64,000 nt of DNA. Origin: Lactarius indigo (taxonomy: Eukaryota; Basidiomycota; Agaricomycetes; Russulales; Russulaceae). A program made the position numbers and the translations under genes. The notes below the pieces were generated by a model that saw only the letters and a program-made list of their open reading frames with translations, had not been told where the DNA came from and did no database searches. Positions 27,801 through 40,360 of the stretch are shown piece after piece; positions within the stretch are counted from its first letter, which is position 1; every line of letters starts with the position of its first letter. The stretch lies in assembly GCA_025766275.1 (NCBI GenBank), contig JAFKAC010000002.1, forward strand, positions 3,286,001-3,350,000, in the 5' to 3' direction.

Positions 27801-30800
27801 GGCCCACGGCGTAGACGACACTTTCCAATCGATCCTTCTTCATTACGTCGATTCTAGCAGTATGCTGCAGAAGGTCCTCGCCGCCATTGTCGTCGAAGAG
27901 TGGGCAAAGCATTACGAGGCAGATATCTCAACTTCAAAGCGCCAGCCGCTCATGGAGGCATCCACCCTGGCTCGTGAGATGAGTACTCGTACTTTGGCGT
28001 GGTTGCAGAGCGAGCCTCCTACTGCGTATCATGAGATGGCCTTCGCCCTCGCGCGTATTCACGGGGAGTGCACAAATCTCTTGCAGAGCTTTGGTTTCGA
28101 CTGCAAGGTCCCTTGGGCTGAGATTCCTACCCTTGGCACGGAGATAGATCTCACAGGTTCCAAACAAGGCGGATTTTCGCTAGCATCCGCTGAAGCAGCT
28201 GTAGAACAGGATTATCTCAAGCTGAAGGAGCGAGTCGGGAAGGCGAAGAAGAAGGAGCTGGCTGTCATCTCAGAAAAGCGCAAGACAGTCCTTTCCAGCA
28301 TTGAGCGGTACAAAGAAGTCAAGACGCAGCACGATATTCGTGTCTGTGCGGCCTTCGCTGCCGCATATGTAGCCCTCAAGAGTACCCCGGATAAAGTCAG
28401 CCCAATTGTGAAGGGTGTAATGAACGGGATCAAGGTATGCTCCACACCTCAGCTCGTGGGCGTTATAAGGTTGACTTTTTTTTTGCAGAACGAAGAGAAC
28501 TTTGATCTCCAAACGCGCTCAGCTGTTGCCGTTTCTTCCTTCGTTGATTTCTGTGCGCTCCATGGCCTTACCCAACCCCCCGATAAGATCGTCAAGAACC
28601 TTTGCACCTTTTTGTGCCAAGACGTTGAGCAGACGCCGACTTTTGCTTACCACAAGAAACATCTCTCTGGTGTCCTGTCCTTCCGGAGTCCTTCGAAGGT
28701 GGTAGACAACGGCGTACCGGAAGAGGATAAAGCAGAAAGCAAAGAAAAGGCGCGCCTGTCACGGCGTGGTGCTGGGCTAGCTTTTGTCAAGCTTTCCACT
28801 AAGTTTGGGGAGAAGCTTTTAGAGACCATTCCAAAAATGTGGCAATCGATGGCTGGGGGTATTCTTAGCGCTTGTGCAACAGGTACGGTCATCATACAGG
28901 GTGAAACTGTGACTTGGTGTCTTATTCCTTCACAGACTCGCCAGATACTGTAGACGACCTAATTGGCCGCCAGCACGGACAAGATGTCATCGACTCACTT
29001 AGCGTACTTGAGGCCGTAGTCCCGACTCTTCATCGAGATCTCTGGCCAAAAATACGGGAGCTCTTCCCCGTCATTGTTATGGCTCTTAGAAGTCGCTTTG
29101 CTATCATTCGACAGTCTGCTGCACGGTGCTTTGCTGCTATCTGCGACGTAATGACGGTCGACGCTATGCGCTTCGTCATCGAGGTGATTCTACCATATCT
29201 TGGCGATACCCTCGTAAACTCAAACCGGCAAGGAGCCACGGAAGTGGTCTTTAGTACGTGTACGTCTACCGTCGGAGAATCATTGCTTACCAGCACCGAT
29301 ATACCTGTAGACGTCATTCAAAGATTAGATCATAAAGCGCTGCCCTACGTTATTTTCCTTGTGGTCCCAGTTCTAGGGCGTATGAGTGATCCGGATGACG
29401 ACGTTCGCTCAACAGCCACAAACACATTTGCCTCTCTTGTTAAGATGGTCCCTCTCGAGGTAAGATAACTTGGTTACCCTGCGCTCCCTGCTTAAAATTA
29501 TATAGGCTGGTTTGCCAGACCCTCCTGGCTTTCCCGAAGAATTGCTGAAGCGACGAGATGAAGAGCGACAGTTCTTGACACAGCTCCTGGACGGCAGCAA
29601 GGTCGAGACGTACGACATGCCTGTGAAAATTAAGGCGGAGTTGCGAAAGTACCAACAAGATGGCGTGAATTGGCTGGCATTCCTTGCCAAGTACCAGCTC
29701 CACGGGATTCTCTGCGACGGTGAGAGTGATTTTGGCTGTAGATGGTCGTCAAAATGACGTCAAATTTAGATATGGGCCTTGGCAAGACCTTGCAGTCGAT
29801 CTGTATTCTCTCCAGCAAGCACTTCGAGCGAGCGAAAAAGTACAAAGAGACACAATCACCAGACGCCGTTCATCTGCCTTCGCTTATCATTTGTCCTCCT
29901 ACCTTGACTGGGCATTGGTATTACGAGATCCTCAAGTATGCCGACAATTTGAAGCCTATCATGTTTGTCGGGAACGCTCGCGAACGTCAACGGCTCGTTC
30001 CAAAGCTGAAAAGGCACGACATTGTCATAACGTCAGTACGAGGTTGTCCGTAATGAGGTCACCACTCTGGAGGAGTTCAACTGGCACTACTGCATCCTTG
30101 ACGAGGGTCACTGTCATCAAGAACGCAAAGACCAAACTCACCAAGGCAGTCAAGTGCATCCGCGCAAACCATCGCCTCATCCTTTCCGGTACCCCAATCC
30201 AGAACAATGTCTTGGAGCTTTGGAGCCTGTTCGACTTCTTAATGCCAGGTTTCCTGGGCTCCGAGTCTTCGTTCAACGAGCGGTTTGGTAAACCCATCCT
30301 TTCCAACCGAGACGGAAAGTCGAAGAATAGCGAAGCTGGTACGTGCCAACTTAAAGGGTGTCTTGCGATGAGGGCACAAGCTTATGCTACATTTCAGCGG
30401 CTTTGGCATTAGAAGCGCTGCATAAACAAGTCCTCCCTTTCCTCCTGCGACGCCTGAAAGAAGACGTCCTGAACGACCTTCCCCCCAAGATCATCCAAGA
30501 CTATTTCTGCGAGCTCTCCGAAATGCAGAAACATCTTTACGACGATTTTTCAAAGTCGCAGGCGAGATTGACGGCGGAAGACGCTGTTAGACATGCAAAG
30601 TCCGGCGAGCAGCAACACATCTTTCAGTCATTACAGTATCTGCGGAAACTTTGTAATCATCCAGCCATGGTCCTCAAGACGGACGAGGAGGTAATTGGCG
30701 TCTTAAAGAGGGTTGGGCAAAAACCGGACAAGGCGAATTTGTTTGATATCAACCACGCCCCTAAATTGCTCGCTCTAAGGTCTGTAACATTATAATATAA

Positions 30801-31635
30801 TGTTAAAATTTACTAATGACGTGTTTCCCTTCCAGACAACTTCTTATTGACTGTGGCATCGGCGGGACACCAGCACTGGCCAATACAAGCGATCTTGCGA
30901 AGAGCGAACTCGCAGATGCTGAGCCGGCATCGTCAACCTCGGGAGCATTTTCACAGCACCGAGTCTTGATATTCTGCCAGATGAAACAAATGCTCGACAT
31001 CGTCGAGAATGTCCTTTTCAAGAAGCACATGCCTTCTGTCACGTATATGCGCCTGGATGGGAGCACGGATGTAAACAAGCGCCATGCGGTCGTCCAGACG
31101 TTCAACTCTGACCCTAGCATCGATTGTCTCCTCCTTACGACTCACGTTGGAGGGCTCGGTTTGACACTCACGGGTGCTGACACCGTCATCTTTGTGGAGC
31201 ACGATTGGAACCCGATGAAGGACCTCCAGGCTATGGACCGCGCTCACCGCATTGGACAGAAGAAGGTTGTCAACGTATACCGCCTGATCACCAAAGGAAC
31301 CCTGGAAGAGAAGATCATGGGGTACGCTACGTGGCTCCTTGTCCTTGCGCGAAACTGATTTTTGCTCTAGTTTGCAGCGCTTCAAGCTCAATATCGCAAA
31401 CTCTGTTGTCACACAACAAAACTCCGGTTTGGCATCGATGGACACGGACTTGGTTTTGGACTTGTTTAAGCACACGTCCGTGGAAGAAGATGGGCCTAGT
31501 ACGAAGAAGGATAACGACCAGCATGCCACAGCTGGTCCCCACAAAAACATTCTCAGTGGATTAGAGGATTTGCCCGCAGAAGAGGAGTACCAAGACTTAG
31601 ACCTTTCTTCCTTTATGACCTCGATCGGTCGCTAA
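24868..31635 (+). CDS. MOT1: MOT1/BTAF1, TBP-removing SNF2-family ATPase
   Basis: Mot1 binds TBP through HEAT repeats and strips it from DNA using ATP. The first exon is only 11 coding bases and joins to give MSSRLDRLLLLLDTGS. N-terminal HEAT repeats follow, with an NLS-like 'RERNRLKRKRKQG'. The central region is HEAT/DUF3535 (for example WEVRHGAAMALRELLK and DDDVRSVAASCL). The Snf2 domain has DMGLGKTLQ (Walker A), ILDEGH plus VIKNAKTK (motif II), LSGTPIQNN, LLTTHVGGLGLTLTGAD and MDRAHRIGQ. The end is LSSFMTSIGR at 31635. One intron near 26836-26902 is GC-AG. Two single-base insertions interrupt the ATPase frame, at 30033-30036 (VITS/YEVVRNEV) and at 30112 (DEGH/VIKNAK). The rest is well conserved, so I regard these as sequence errors. 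Confidence 0.95.
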
Positions 31636-31984
31636 TGTTCTTTGTGCAGTTTGTTCTTATGTTTATTCGGTTGCATTCTTCGTGCGAACATTGGCAGACT
31701 AGTAGATACCGTTTTTTTGTATTGCTACGCCCATTCTTAATCCATGCAAAGTAGTGTATGCAACGCAAAACCGTAGTGAGGAATAGACCATTGTGTATTG
31801 TCAATTAATGTAGCTCGACTGCGCATTGGACGTTGCGTACCGAGAGCGACTCGGAGTAAAGATAGTCATGAAGGCGACGATCCCTCCGCTCGTGACTATC
31901 ACATGACTGCATGACTGACTATACCCTGGGTCTTGGGTCATATTGTGGCCAACTGCACTTATTGCAGTGTCCACATGTGCGCCC
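31636..31984 (+). promoter_or_regulatory. MOT1-PAN2 intergenic region
   Basis: This is 349 bp between the stop of MOT1 and the start of PAN2, both on the plus strand. It must contain the MOT1 3' end and the PAN2 promoter. I see no distinct element. Confidence 0.4.
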
Positions 31985-34900
31985 ATGTCAGTCGCAACGT
32001 ACCGTCCAGCGGTGCCCATCACTCCTCAACACGATGCGTTCCCCCAAGTTGTTACCGCCCTCTCCTTTGACCTCGTTTCCGACACACTTTGGGCTGGAGC
32101 AAATACTGGGAACGTTACCGCTTATTATACCCCTCGAGGCGTCCGCGGGGTGTCGTTTCCTGTAGGAGGGGGTTTGGCGGTTAATAAAGTGGTTGCGGAT
32201 GAGACTCAGGTTCGAGCTTGTAGTGCTGCAGCGGAGGGAGTAGGTGCATGGAGCAGAGGAGGAGTAAATAAGTGGTATTACCGGTACGCGGTGGCTCGCC
32301 ACCTTTCTAGGGCTATCGAATGACGCTTTGTCCAGCCCCCCCGCAGCTGTCACGACATTTTCCGGCACGTTGAGTTCCTCAAAGACGCTCGCGGTCTCAA
32401 CCTCTGCTCCCGAAATCGTGCTCCTGAACGCTGCAACCGGGAGTGTGACAAGACAGGCCCCCGTGCCATCCATTATCCGACAACTTCATTTCACCCACAC
32501 TTTCCTTCTCTCTGGTGATTCAGATGGATTTCTGCGCTGTCACGATCACAGAACGGGGCTGAGAAGAGAGAACGGTTCGGAGAGTGTGGTCAAGGCCCAT
32601 GCGAGCGAGATGCAAGGCTTGCAATCAAGCGGTAATTATGTTTATACTATCGGTTGGGGATTGAGGTAATATATTGCTCCGACTTCAAGTCTTTCAGCTC
32701 CTAACTGCTTCCAGGCAGTCGCGGCCAGTCCCTGATCCTTTGGTCAAAATATATGATCTTCGGTCCATGAAACCTTTACCTCCCGTCCCATTTCCTATGG
32801 GACCCGCCTTTATTAATGTGCTTCCTAAGCGCTCCTCTGGTTTAGTGGTCACCTCAAATCAGGGGACTCGTTAACATTGTGGACACGTCCAATCCAACAA
32901 GTGCAAATGAGTTTTACCAGGTGACTGTCACGAGCCTTTCACCCGGAGCGTGTTTCAATCTCATCCCGAGCTTTCTAGTTGGACACGCATGCCTTTATCA
33001 GTTCTGCAGCCGTCTCCCTTACCGGGGCGTATATGGCATTCGGCGACTCGGATGGAGTCATTCACATAATGACAGCAGCTAATGAGGATATGCCTTTCAA
33101 CGGATATGAGGGTCAGCCTGTCGAATGGGTAGACTCACCCGATCCGCTACCAGAGATCGAGTGGACAAACAGAACGTAAGTCTCACTTGCGATTCATGCT
33201 AGTGTTATCTTATCTTGCTCTGTACTAGACCGCTAAACAGTATCGGCCTCCCATTTTATAATACTCCCCTTCTCTCCTCTTGGACTCCACAGCTCGAGTC
33301 CGTCAAGGTTTCAACTGCGCCTATGAAAATACCCCAATCAGTATTATCTGCTATCAAGACGAACGACGGAATAGCATATGCTCCCCTCCCACGTGAGCTC
33401 AAGGGCCGTAGAAACATGATCACGGTTGCAACACCAAAAGATCAAGGTCGTTTCAGAAGTGGAAAGCCCAGGAGCGACGTGAGCGACGTAGTCACACACT
33501 TTCCTCCGCGGCGCCAATAACCCCTTGTTACAGCCAGAAGTTGAACCGACTGGGGGCAATCATTTTCCAGATGAAGCGCCACCTCGCTATCACAAAGTGG
33601 AAATTGAATATTCGAAGTTCGGCGTGGAAGACTTTGACTTCGCGTGAGCTAGTCTTTGTATGAGTTTCCCGAGCGACTCCGAGCTCACTTTTTTTTTATA
33701 GTTTTTTCAACAAGACAGAATTTAGTGGCCTAGAGACCCATATACTAAATTCATACACCAATTCCCTTCTGCAAGTCTTGCATTATTGTCACCCGATCAG
33801 GAGAGTTGCGAGGTCACATATCACGTCGCGCTGTCCAAACGAGCACTGCCTCCTCTGTGAGCTTGGATTTGTTAACCGCATGTTAGAGGATGCGAAGGGG
33901 AAAAATTGTCAATCAAGTAATTTTTGTAAGACAGTTGGAGTTCTCGCTCAATGTAAGTCCTGCCTTGGCCGAATCACGCATCCCCCTGAAGCTCTATCTC
34001 ATAGCTGTGAACGCCATCGAACTCATTGATTATGGTGGGGACTTGGCCGAGACGAACTACGTGCACATGATACAGATGTTCCACAGATTCCTAGTGGACC
34101 ATTTGGCCATTGAAGATGTCTATCAAATCAACCCGACCTTACTTCCCCCTGATTCATCTTTCCCCCAACGCACTGCAGACTCCCCGCCAATTGCTCAGCT
34201 CTTTGGCATGTGCTGTCGGACTGCCGTCTCGTGCACATATTGCAAGGCGGTAAGAGAGAAGGAACAGGTCACGTTTGTTGTAGATCTCATTTACCCTCGG
34301 AAGGTCAGTCGTGCGCTACGACTCCTTTACTCTCAATCACCTCTCTCTAGGGTCAAGATTGTGTTTTCGCGTCGGTACTTCAGGCGTCACTTCTTAGACA
34401 GACGAGCCACAAGGCAACTTGCCAGATTTGCAAGGTAGTAAGGACGTTTGATTCCAATCGTTTTGTCGCGACGTCGGATCTGCCACCCGTTTTGGCTGTG
34501 AATGCAAACGCATACAACGAGGAAACTCTCGAACATTGGTTGGATACTCGCAAACAGATATTCTTGGCACCAACTGTCGAGTTGTATGGACAACTTTATG
34601 AGGACGAAGAGCCGACGTCTGTGACTTATAACCTGAGGGTAAGTACCTTACCCTAGCGATTTGCTATAATGTTGATACCCTTTCAGGCCATAATTGTCCA
34701 AGTGCTCGGTAAGGAGGGGCGTTCCCACCTCGTGGCCATCGTGAAAGGTAAGTGCTCTGTGCGCTGCACAAAGCCCGACCCCGAAACTTGCTCCAGTCCC
34801 AGAAGCGGAAGACACCGAAAGCTCGTTCAGTCCTTGGTTTGTCTTCAATGATTTTTCGGTACAGAATATCTCCGAGGAGGAGGCTTTGAGCTTTCCTGGA

Positions 34901-36158
34901 AAATGGAAGGTACGACTGTTCAATGTGCCGAAACTACTTACACATTGGTTGTACCATAGGTCCCCGCCATCGTATATCTAGAGCGAGCCGACTGTCAAGG
35001 GCAATTTGATTACTCCAAATTGTCCGATGCCATCGATACTTCAATCTTGAGCCAAGATACTTCGATCTCTGTGTTAGTATTACTGGCACTATCCACGGTG
35101 TAGTCGCACTAATGCTGGGGCTAGGCATCGAGACGCGAGTCTGATCAAGCACGAGCCCCTGGGATCTGGAGAGCTACCACGTCCCGGAATGCTTGTTGCG
35201 ATCGATGCAGAATTTGTTCAGATGCAACAAGAGGAGACAGAGTACCGGTCAGATGGAACCAAGAAAGTCCTTCGCCCTGCGCGACTTAGTCTTGCTCGCG
35301 TCTCTGTCCTGAGAGGCGACGGTTTGAAGCAAGGAGTCCCCTTTATTGACGATCATATACACACCAGCGAAATTATCGTGGACTATTTGACAGAATTTTC
35401 AGGGATTAGATGTAAGTCTACTTTCTTATCAAAATTTGTATCTCGCTCTCAACCCCTCTAAGTTGGCGATCTCGACCCGCACACCTCGCCGTACACACTA
35501 ACGCCACTGAAGGTCGTGTACAAGAAGTTACGCGTGCTAGTAGATCGGGGGTGCATTTTTATCGGACACGGCCTTTCGAAGGACTTCAGGATCATTAGTG
35601 AGTCCCATTCTTCCTTCAACTCTCATTCGCCGAGATCACCTCATCCCCTAGACATCTATGTCCCTCCTGAGCAAGTGTATGACACGGTAGATCTTTACTT
35701 CCTGAGAGAGCGTCAGCGTCGCCTTTCGCTTCGTTTTCTTTCGTGGTTTGTGCTTCACGAGAACATCCAGACCGACACACACGACTCGATCGAGGACGCG
35801 CGATCTGCTCTCATGCTTTATAAGACCTACGAAGATCTCGAGGAACAAGGGATCGTTGATGAAAAATTGGACGAGCTCTATAGAGAAGGGCGCAAACATG
35901 TACGCCTTCACTTCTACGACCCACGACCCTGCCATTCACAAAGTGCAGAACTGGAAACCTCCGGCCCCTCCGAAGACGGAGCCCGCATCACCTGCGGTAC
36001 CTCCGCCCGCGCAGGCCGCGTCCCAGCCAAACGCCCTCCCCATAATGCGCAGCAGCATGACACCCGCCCCTTTCGTTCCTAGCGGTTTTCAGGGTGGCGC
36101 TTTCGCAGGTTTTCAGCAAAGCGGCTCGTCAAGCCGTAGCCACTGGCGCCCCGGATAA
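31985..36158 (+). CDS. PAN2: PAN2, catalytic subunit of the PAN2-PAN3 deadenylase
   Basis: PAN2 shortens mRNA poly(A) tails in the cytoplasm. From MSVATYRPAVPITPQHDAFP at 31985 come the WD40 domain (LSGDSDGFLRCHDHRTG; VKIYDLRSMKPLPP; MAFGDSDGVIHIM), the PAN3-binding linker, and an inactive ubiquitin-hydrolase-like domain (CPNEHCLLCELGFVNRMLED; NCQSSNFCKTVGVLAQ). The DEDDh exonuclease has AIDAEFVQMQQEE, 'FIGHGLSKDFRII', YDTVDLYFL and 'HDSIEDARSALMLYKTYEDL' (the catalytic acids and His). A Pro-rich tail ends SSSRSHWRPG at 36158. More than ten introns are implied. Around 32862-32865 a run of four G shifts the frame between 'VVTSNQG' and 'LVNIVDTSN', most simply one extra base. The start is the first ATG in the WD40 frame. 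Confidence 0.93.
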
Positions 36159-38252
36159 GGAGTCATCTTCTACTTTATGGGGTCCACTCCGCCTCGGTCC
36201 TCTAGCTACTGGTAGTTATATTGCCCGGTCATCTCGTGATGTTATATAACGGAGTTAGAGACGTATGCGTACAGTCGAGTTCGAACGGCATCAGAGAGCA
36301 AAACCCACGTGGAGCGTTGGGCGCTCGTTTTAACTAGCCCCTAAGAAGAGGTGTGTTGGAGGGTGGTGGAAGACAACTCATGCTATGGTGTTGTGTTCTT
36401 TCTGACGGGAACTCCATGCGTTTTTCGCCGACAGCCTACAACAATTGATACCAGACTGAAACCCTGCGTGTCGCATCTGGGCTCGTTGCTTATATCGACT
36501 CAAGCGTAACACATGGGCCAGAGAGACTTTGGGTGGTACTAGACGGACGCAATGTCTAGGATCGACCCTTCCTCCTCAGTCGTGATAAAAGAAACCGTAC
36601 CGTCTTGAGAGCCAGCATGGATTCGGTCCATGTTAATTGGTTTACACACGCCAGATTCTAGTACGCATACCACGCCCTTCCCGGATGAGTGCGGGAACCC
36701 ACGGCGTGGTGGCGTATCACGCAAGTGCGAAAAAAATAACAAAAAACAAAAAATTCTGCTGGAGCTGAGTCTATCTGGGAACATTCCGCGGGAAGTCACG
36801 AGAGGGGGCCAGACGGGAGATGAACCATTATCTGTGCCGCGATGACAGCGGTGGCCGTGTGGGCACCCTGCCGCCAATGAGTTGACTCCATGGGTCCCCC
36901 TTCGTAAAAGATCCTTGAGCTCTCAAGCGCCGTCGCAATTTGCCGATGGTACCTGACGCAGAACCGTACATGTGGCAGCAATTCCGACCTTTGACCGGAC
37001 ATCGGGACACTAAATAAGCACGAGGCAGCGCCTTCTGCAATGCCCCATATACTCAGCCCGATCGTACCTCGTGTTGGTGTGCAGTCGTGTCTTCGCCTGA
37101 ATGCATGTTGCGGTTCACAACTGCAGATTTTTTAAGGAAAAAGAAAGATTCTTCGCGTCTTGTTCTTTGTGCAGCTTCCAGTCTGAATTCATGTTCCGAA
37201 GAATCGTCATCCCGTGACCAGCCCAGGTGACGTCGAGAATTCGGCAAGACCCCCGTACAAAACACGGATTTCTTGCAACTATCCAAAGGTTGGCGATACA
37301 TGTACTCCACATGCCGAGGCATATGCACGTGCCTGTTCTTCGTGTCCAGGGTATTGATTTGGGGTCGTCAATATTGCATGATGTTGAAGGCGGTGCAAAG
37401 AGGACACGCACATAATGCACTACGGCCTCAGACGTGCGGGCCCTTGTCCACACGATTTATCGGCATGCGACCCCTCGAATGCGAAGAAGCTGCCGTACGT
37501 CGTACGCGAGACAAACGCGAGACCTCGCCACTGACGATCTTTACTAGCTCGGCTGAGAAAAGCAGGCGGTAACACGTTCAATCAAAACGCACGTCAGGAG
37601 TGGGTTCCCGCGACGAAATCACCTCCAGACTAACTTGAAGTTAACAATACTACGGCCGCAGTGACAATGCAGGCCTGACACACGCGTACGATAAATGCGA
37701 CCATGACAGGTGGTTAGTAGACTCGGAGTGCGCGGAGCAAAGTAGTTATGCCGCCAAAAAAGGAACTCTTTGCTCTAAATTTGATACCGCTTCTCTTGCC
37801 GCGTCAACTTGAAACACTCAACTCATTTGTGTGTTCATTTCCCTCTCTTCTACTAGAGGGGAAGTCACAAACAACGAGTATGTTTCTCTCACGAGACAAG
37901 GTGCCCACGTAGCCTTTGATGCATTCACTCACCTGCAGTGATCGTATAACCTTGCGTGAACAGCGTTGGTGACTATTTACTTCTCAATCAACACTCACAT
38001 ACGGAAACAGCTGTTTAACTATTGTCTGTCTGGCGGCTGTCATTTGCCAAAGTTTGGGCCATGGTTCGGGAGAGGACACCCACAAGTTCAGAAACCGGCG
38101 ACATGAATTACCTATCTTCCTGCCCTAGACTCCTTTGTGCCCCAACAGCTCACGCGATGGTACGTTCGTCAGTAGAGAGGGACTAGATTCGAACTTAAAT
38201 ACTCGCAACCAACTCAGCTGCAGGCCATTTATACTCATACCCTAGACCTGCT
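36159..38252 (+). other. Non-coding upstream part of duplicated block A
   Basis: About 2 kb without a convincing gene. From roughly 36690 onward it can be matched in order to the region upstream of the second zinc-finger gene. The shared landmarks include 'GGCGTATCAC', 'TCCGCGGGA' and a 'CACGCGATGGTACG' stretch just before the gene. It therefore looks like the promoter side of a duplicated segment, diverged by many substitutions and small indels. Confidence 0.5.
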
Positions 38253-39242
38253 ATGTCTTCCCTACCCGTTGACGTGAACACTTTCATCCAGGGGTCAGAG
38301 GCCACGCTTGTCCCTGTGAGAGAGCATATTACGCCCTGACGTCCGAATTTACTGACGTCGACACATATAGGTTGCTGATACTACCGCCCAACTTGAAGCC
38401 ATGAGAGTCGTTTGCTATCAGCTGTGGCAAATACTTGATACGCCTTACAACTCAGTAAATGCTGTTCAGCTTGGGGAGCACCGAGATTCTGCAATCTCTG
38501 GGATGTATCCTCAGGTGATGGTACACTCTATGTCCCTGCGTTCGAATTTATTGACCTTTGCGCGTATAGATTACTCTCACTGCCACCCAGCTCGAGTTCG
38601 TGTGGGTCACTTACTATCAGCTGCCGCAAATATATGGCTCGTTACAAAACGAATGTAACGCTACCCAGCTCGGAGGGCACCAAGTCCTTCGAGATTCTGC
38701 GATCTCTCAGGTGATGGAGCACGTTACGTCCTAGCGAGAACTTACTGACTTTATTGCGTCAGCTTGCTTTCGCCGCCACGCAGCTTGAATCTGTATTGGT
38801 CGCTTGTTATCAGCTACTGCAAATATATGGCATACTACCGGGCGAATATAACGCTACCCAACTTGGAGAACACCAAGTGCTAGCCGACAATGCGTCTCAG
38901 ATCCAACCCCTGACCCCCGATACCGCACAGCCGACAGACGCCCAAGAAGCCGGGGTTCCCACAGGCGGCAATACGTCCGACAGATTGCATTGTCACTACG
39001 AGGATTGCAAGGCGACCTTTGGACGGCCTCAGGAACACAAGCGCCACCTTATTGATGTTCACAAGCCACGACGCCGATGTCCATTCTGCCTTTACGAGTG
39101 GTCCCGTCCCAACAAATTGAAGACCCACCTTATGAAGAACCACCAAGACAAGATTCCCCAGGAAGTCTTGAGGGAAATCCGCACCAAGCGTGGTCGACGT
39201 CTTCTCGCGTTCCTTGACACCGCTTTGGGCACCGCTCTGTGA
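38253..39242 (+). CDS. C2H2 zinc-finger protein with repeated N-terminal modules, copy A
   Basis: I read four exons (38253-38315, 38371-38514, 38570-38710, 38763-39242), every junction in phase 0, giving 275 residues. Exons 2, 3 and the first part of exon 4 are three copies of a ~47-residue module: roughly 'A-T-Q-L-E-x2-x-V-x-C/Y-Y-Q-L-x-Q-I-Y-G' followed by 'N-A-T-Q-L-G-x-H-x-V-L-x-D'. The C-terminus holds two C2H2 fingers: C-x4-C-x12-H-x4-H (CHYEDCKATF...HLIDVH) and C-x2-C-x12-H-x4-H (CPFC...HLMKNH). It ends in a basic tail (REIRTKRGRRLL). The modules are probably helical and may self-associate, which is inference. The fingers suggest nucleic-acid binding. I know no named family. The introns (52-55 bp) resemble one another. 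Confidence 0.65.
38371..38881 (+). repeat. Tandem exon-intron repeats inside zinc-finger gene A
   Basis: Three tandem units of ~190-195 bp, each a coding module plus the following intron. The coding parts share 'CAGCTTG/CAGCTCG...TATCAGCT...CAAATA' and 'ACCCAGCTCGG...CACCAAGT'. The introns share GTGATGG at the donor, a central 'ACTTACTGAC'-like piece and, in two of three, a TATAG or GTCAG acceptor. Confidence 0.65.
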
Positions 39243-39849
39243 TACTGTGAAGCAAGCACCCCCACCTTGTTCTTATCCCCGGAATGCCTGGCAATCTTAA
39301 TTAACGTGCCCCTGTATATTTATCCGCTGTATTCACGGACATTCATATGGGAACTTGAATGTTTATTTATTTAATTTTCAAAAAGGCATCACCCGCTCGG
39401 GACTGTAGCTTAACAGGAGGTACAAATTTCTCTCCAGGGTCGAATTGGGGAGGGGGACTTTATATAAGTGAGCAGGTACCTATCCAAATATGGCATTCCG
39501 TCCCCGTGCGGCCATGCCTACCGAATATGCTACTGAATATGATAATCAGCACTGCACCTACTATATTCTCAGTCTTAGGCACTCTGCTCCTTGATCTGCT
39601 CTCTCATACAGTACGTTGAATATACATTTACGTTTCAATACACCCGCATCGCAGGCCCAGCCCTGAGTTGAGGACGAAAAACGCACTTGAGGTAGTTCCA
39701 TATCAGTGTACTTGTTGTAGCATTTTACTCACCCACATTCCGTCGACATCCTCCCAAATCCCTTCAACTGACTCCAACTTCTTCTCGCCCCCCACCTTCT
39801 CACACGCTACTTCCACAATGCTATCACCCCTTCACATATCACTGCGGAG
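39243..39849 (+). other. Spacer between duplicated blocks, left part
   Basis: No gene recognised. It is AT-rich at the start; the rest has short frames with no motif. Confidence 0.4.
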
Positions 39850-40360
39850 GCCCCCATGATGGTCGTCGTGTCGCCCTCAGCCTCAACGACATCGTCGTCG
39901 GCGCAAAACTCGGCGCCACCCACTCCCTTACGCAAGTCAGCCGCCGCGTGACCCCCTCGAGTCCATCCTCACCCGGGGCCACGTCGGCATAGGCTTTCTG
40001 TCTCGCTTAACAGTCAGGCTCCTCACCCACTGTGGCCGAAGCCCCACCCTCGCATTCACCATTGTTTATCCCAGGGCGATTGTCTTCCACTACTACAACA
40101 CAGATGAGCGCGTCGGCCACAGCCACTGGAGTAGCAACATAGTCTACCGCACTAACCCCCTTGCGTATCGCCCGCCTGATCTACATCCGCCTCAGTGCCA
40201 CCGTCCACAGCCTGCAACCTGACTCCACCGTGGGTCCTCCATCACACTCGCGTCAGGCGAGGTCATCTATCCCGACCTCAGGTTCCGCGTTCCCAGCCTC
40301 CACTCGTCCATGTTAACCCCGGAGATGACTGGCTGGATGGCCTTGATGGCCTGGTAAGTA
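39850..40360 (+). pseudogene. Degraded coding remnant, possibly FAD-dependent monooxygenase-like
   Basis: A GC- and pyrimidine-rich stretch has protein-like composition, but no frame stays open across it. Pieces in changing frames read 'LNDIVVGAKLGATHSL', then 'FTIVYPRAIVFHYYNTDE', then 'SSITLASGEVIYPDL' and 'LHSSMLTPEMTGWMAL'. The 'ITLASGEV-x-x-x-DL ... HSS' piece resembles the region before the GADG motif in salicylate-hydroxylase-type FAD monooxygenases, but the GADG itself is not preserved. Multiple stops and frame changes indicate a dead gene or fragment. The family call is tentative. Confidence 0.3.

Larger units (their letters stand above)
36690..39242 (+). repeat. Duplicated block, copy A
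   Basis: Copy A of a ~2.2-2.5 kb tandem duplication; copy B is at about 40880-43053. It comprises ~1.5 kb of upstream DNA and the zinc-finger gene at 38253-39242. Similarity is seen by eye in order along both copies and is strongest in the last kilobase. The left border is approximate. Confidence 0.6.

Noticed and set aside
39395..39455. tRNA-like stretch (TAGCTTAACAGG resembling an A box, GGGTCGAATT resembling a B box)
   Set aside because: No acceptor stem and no proper anticodon stem can be formed; the spacing between the two boxes is normal but the fold is not.
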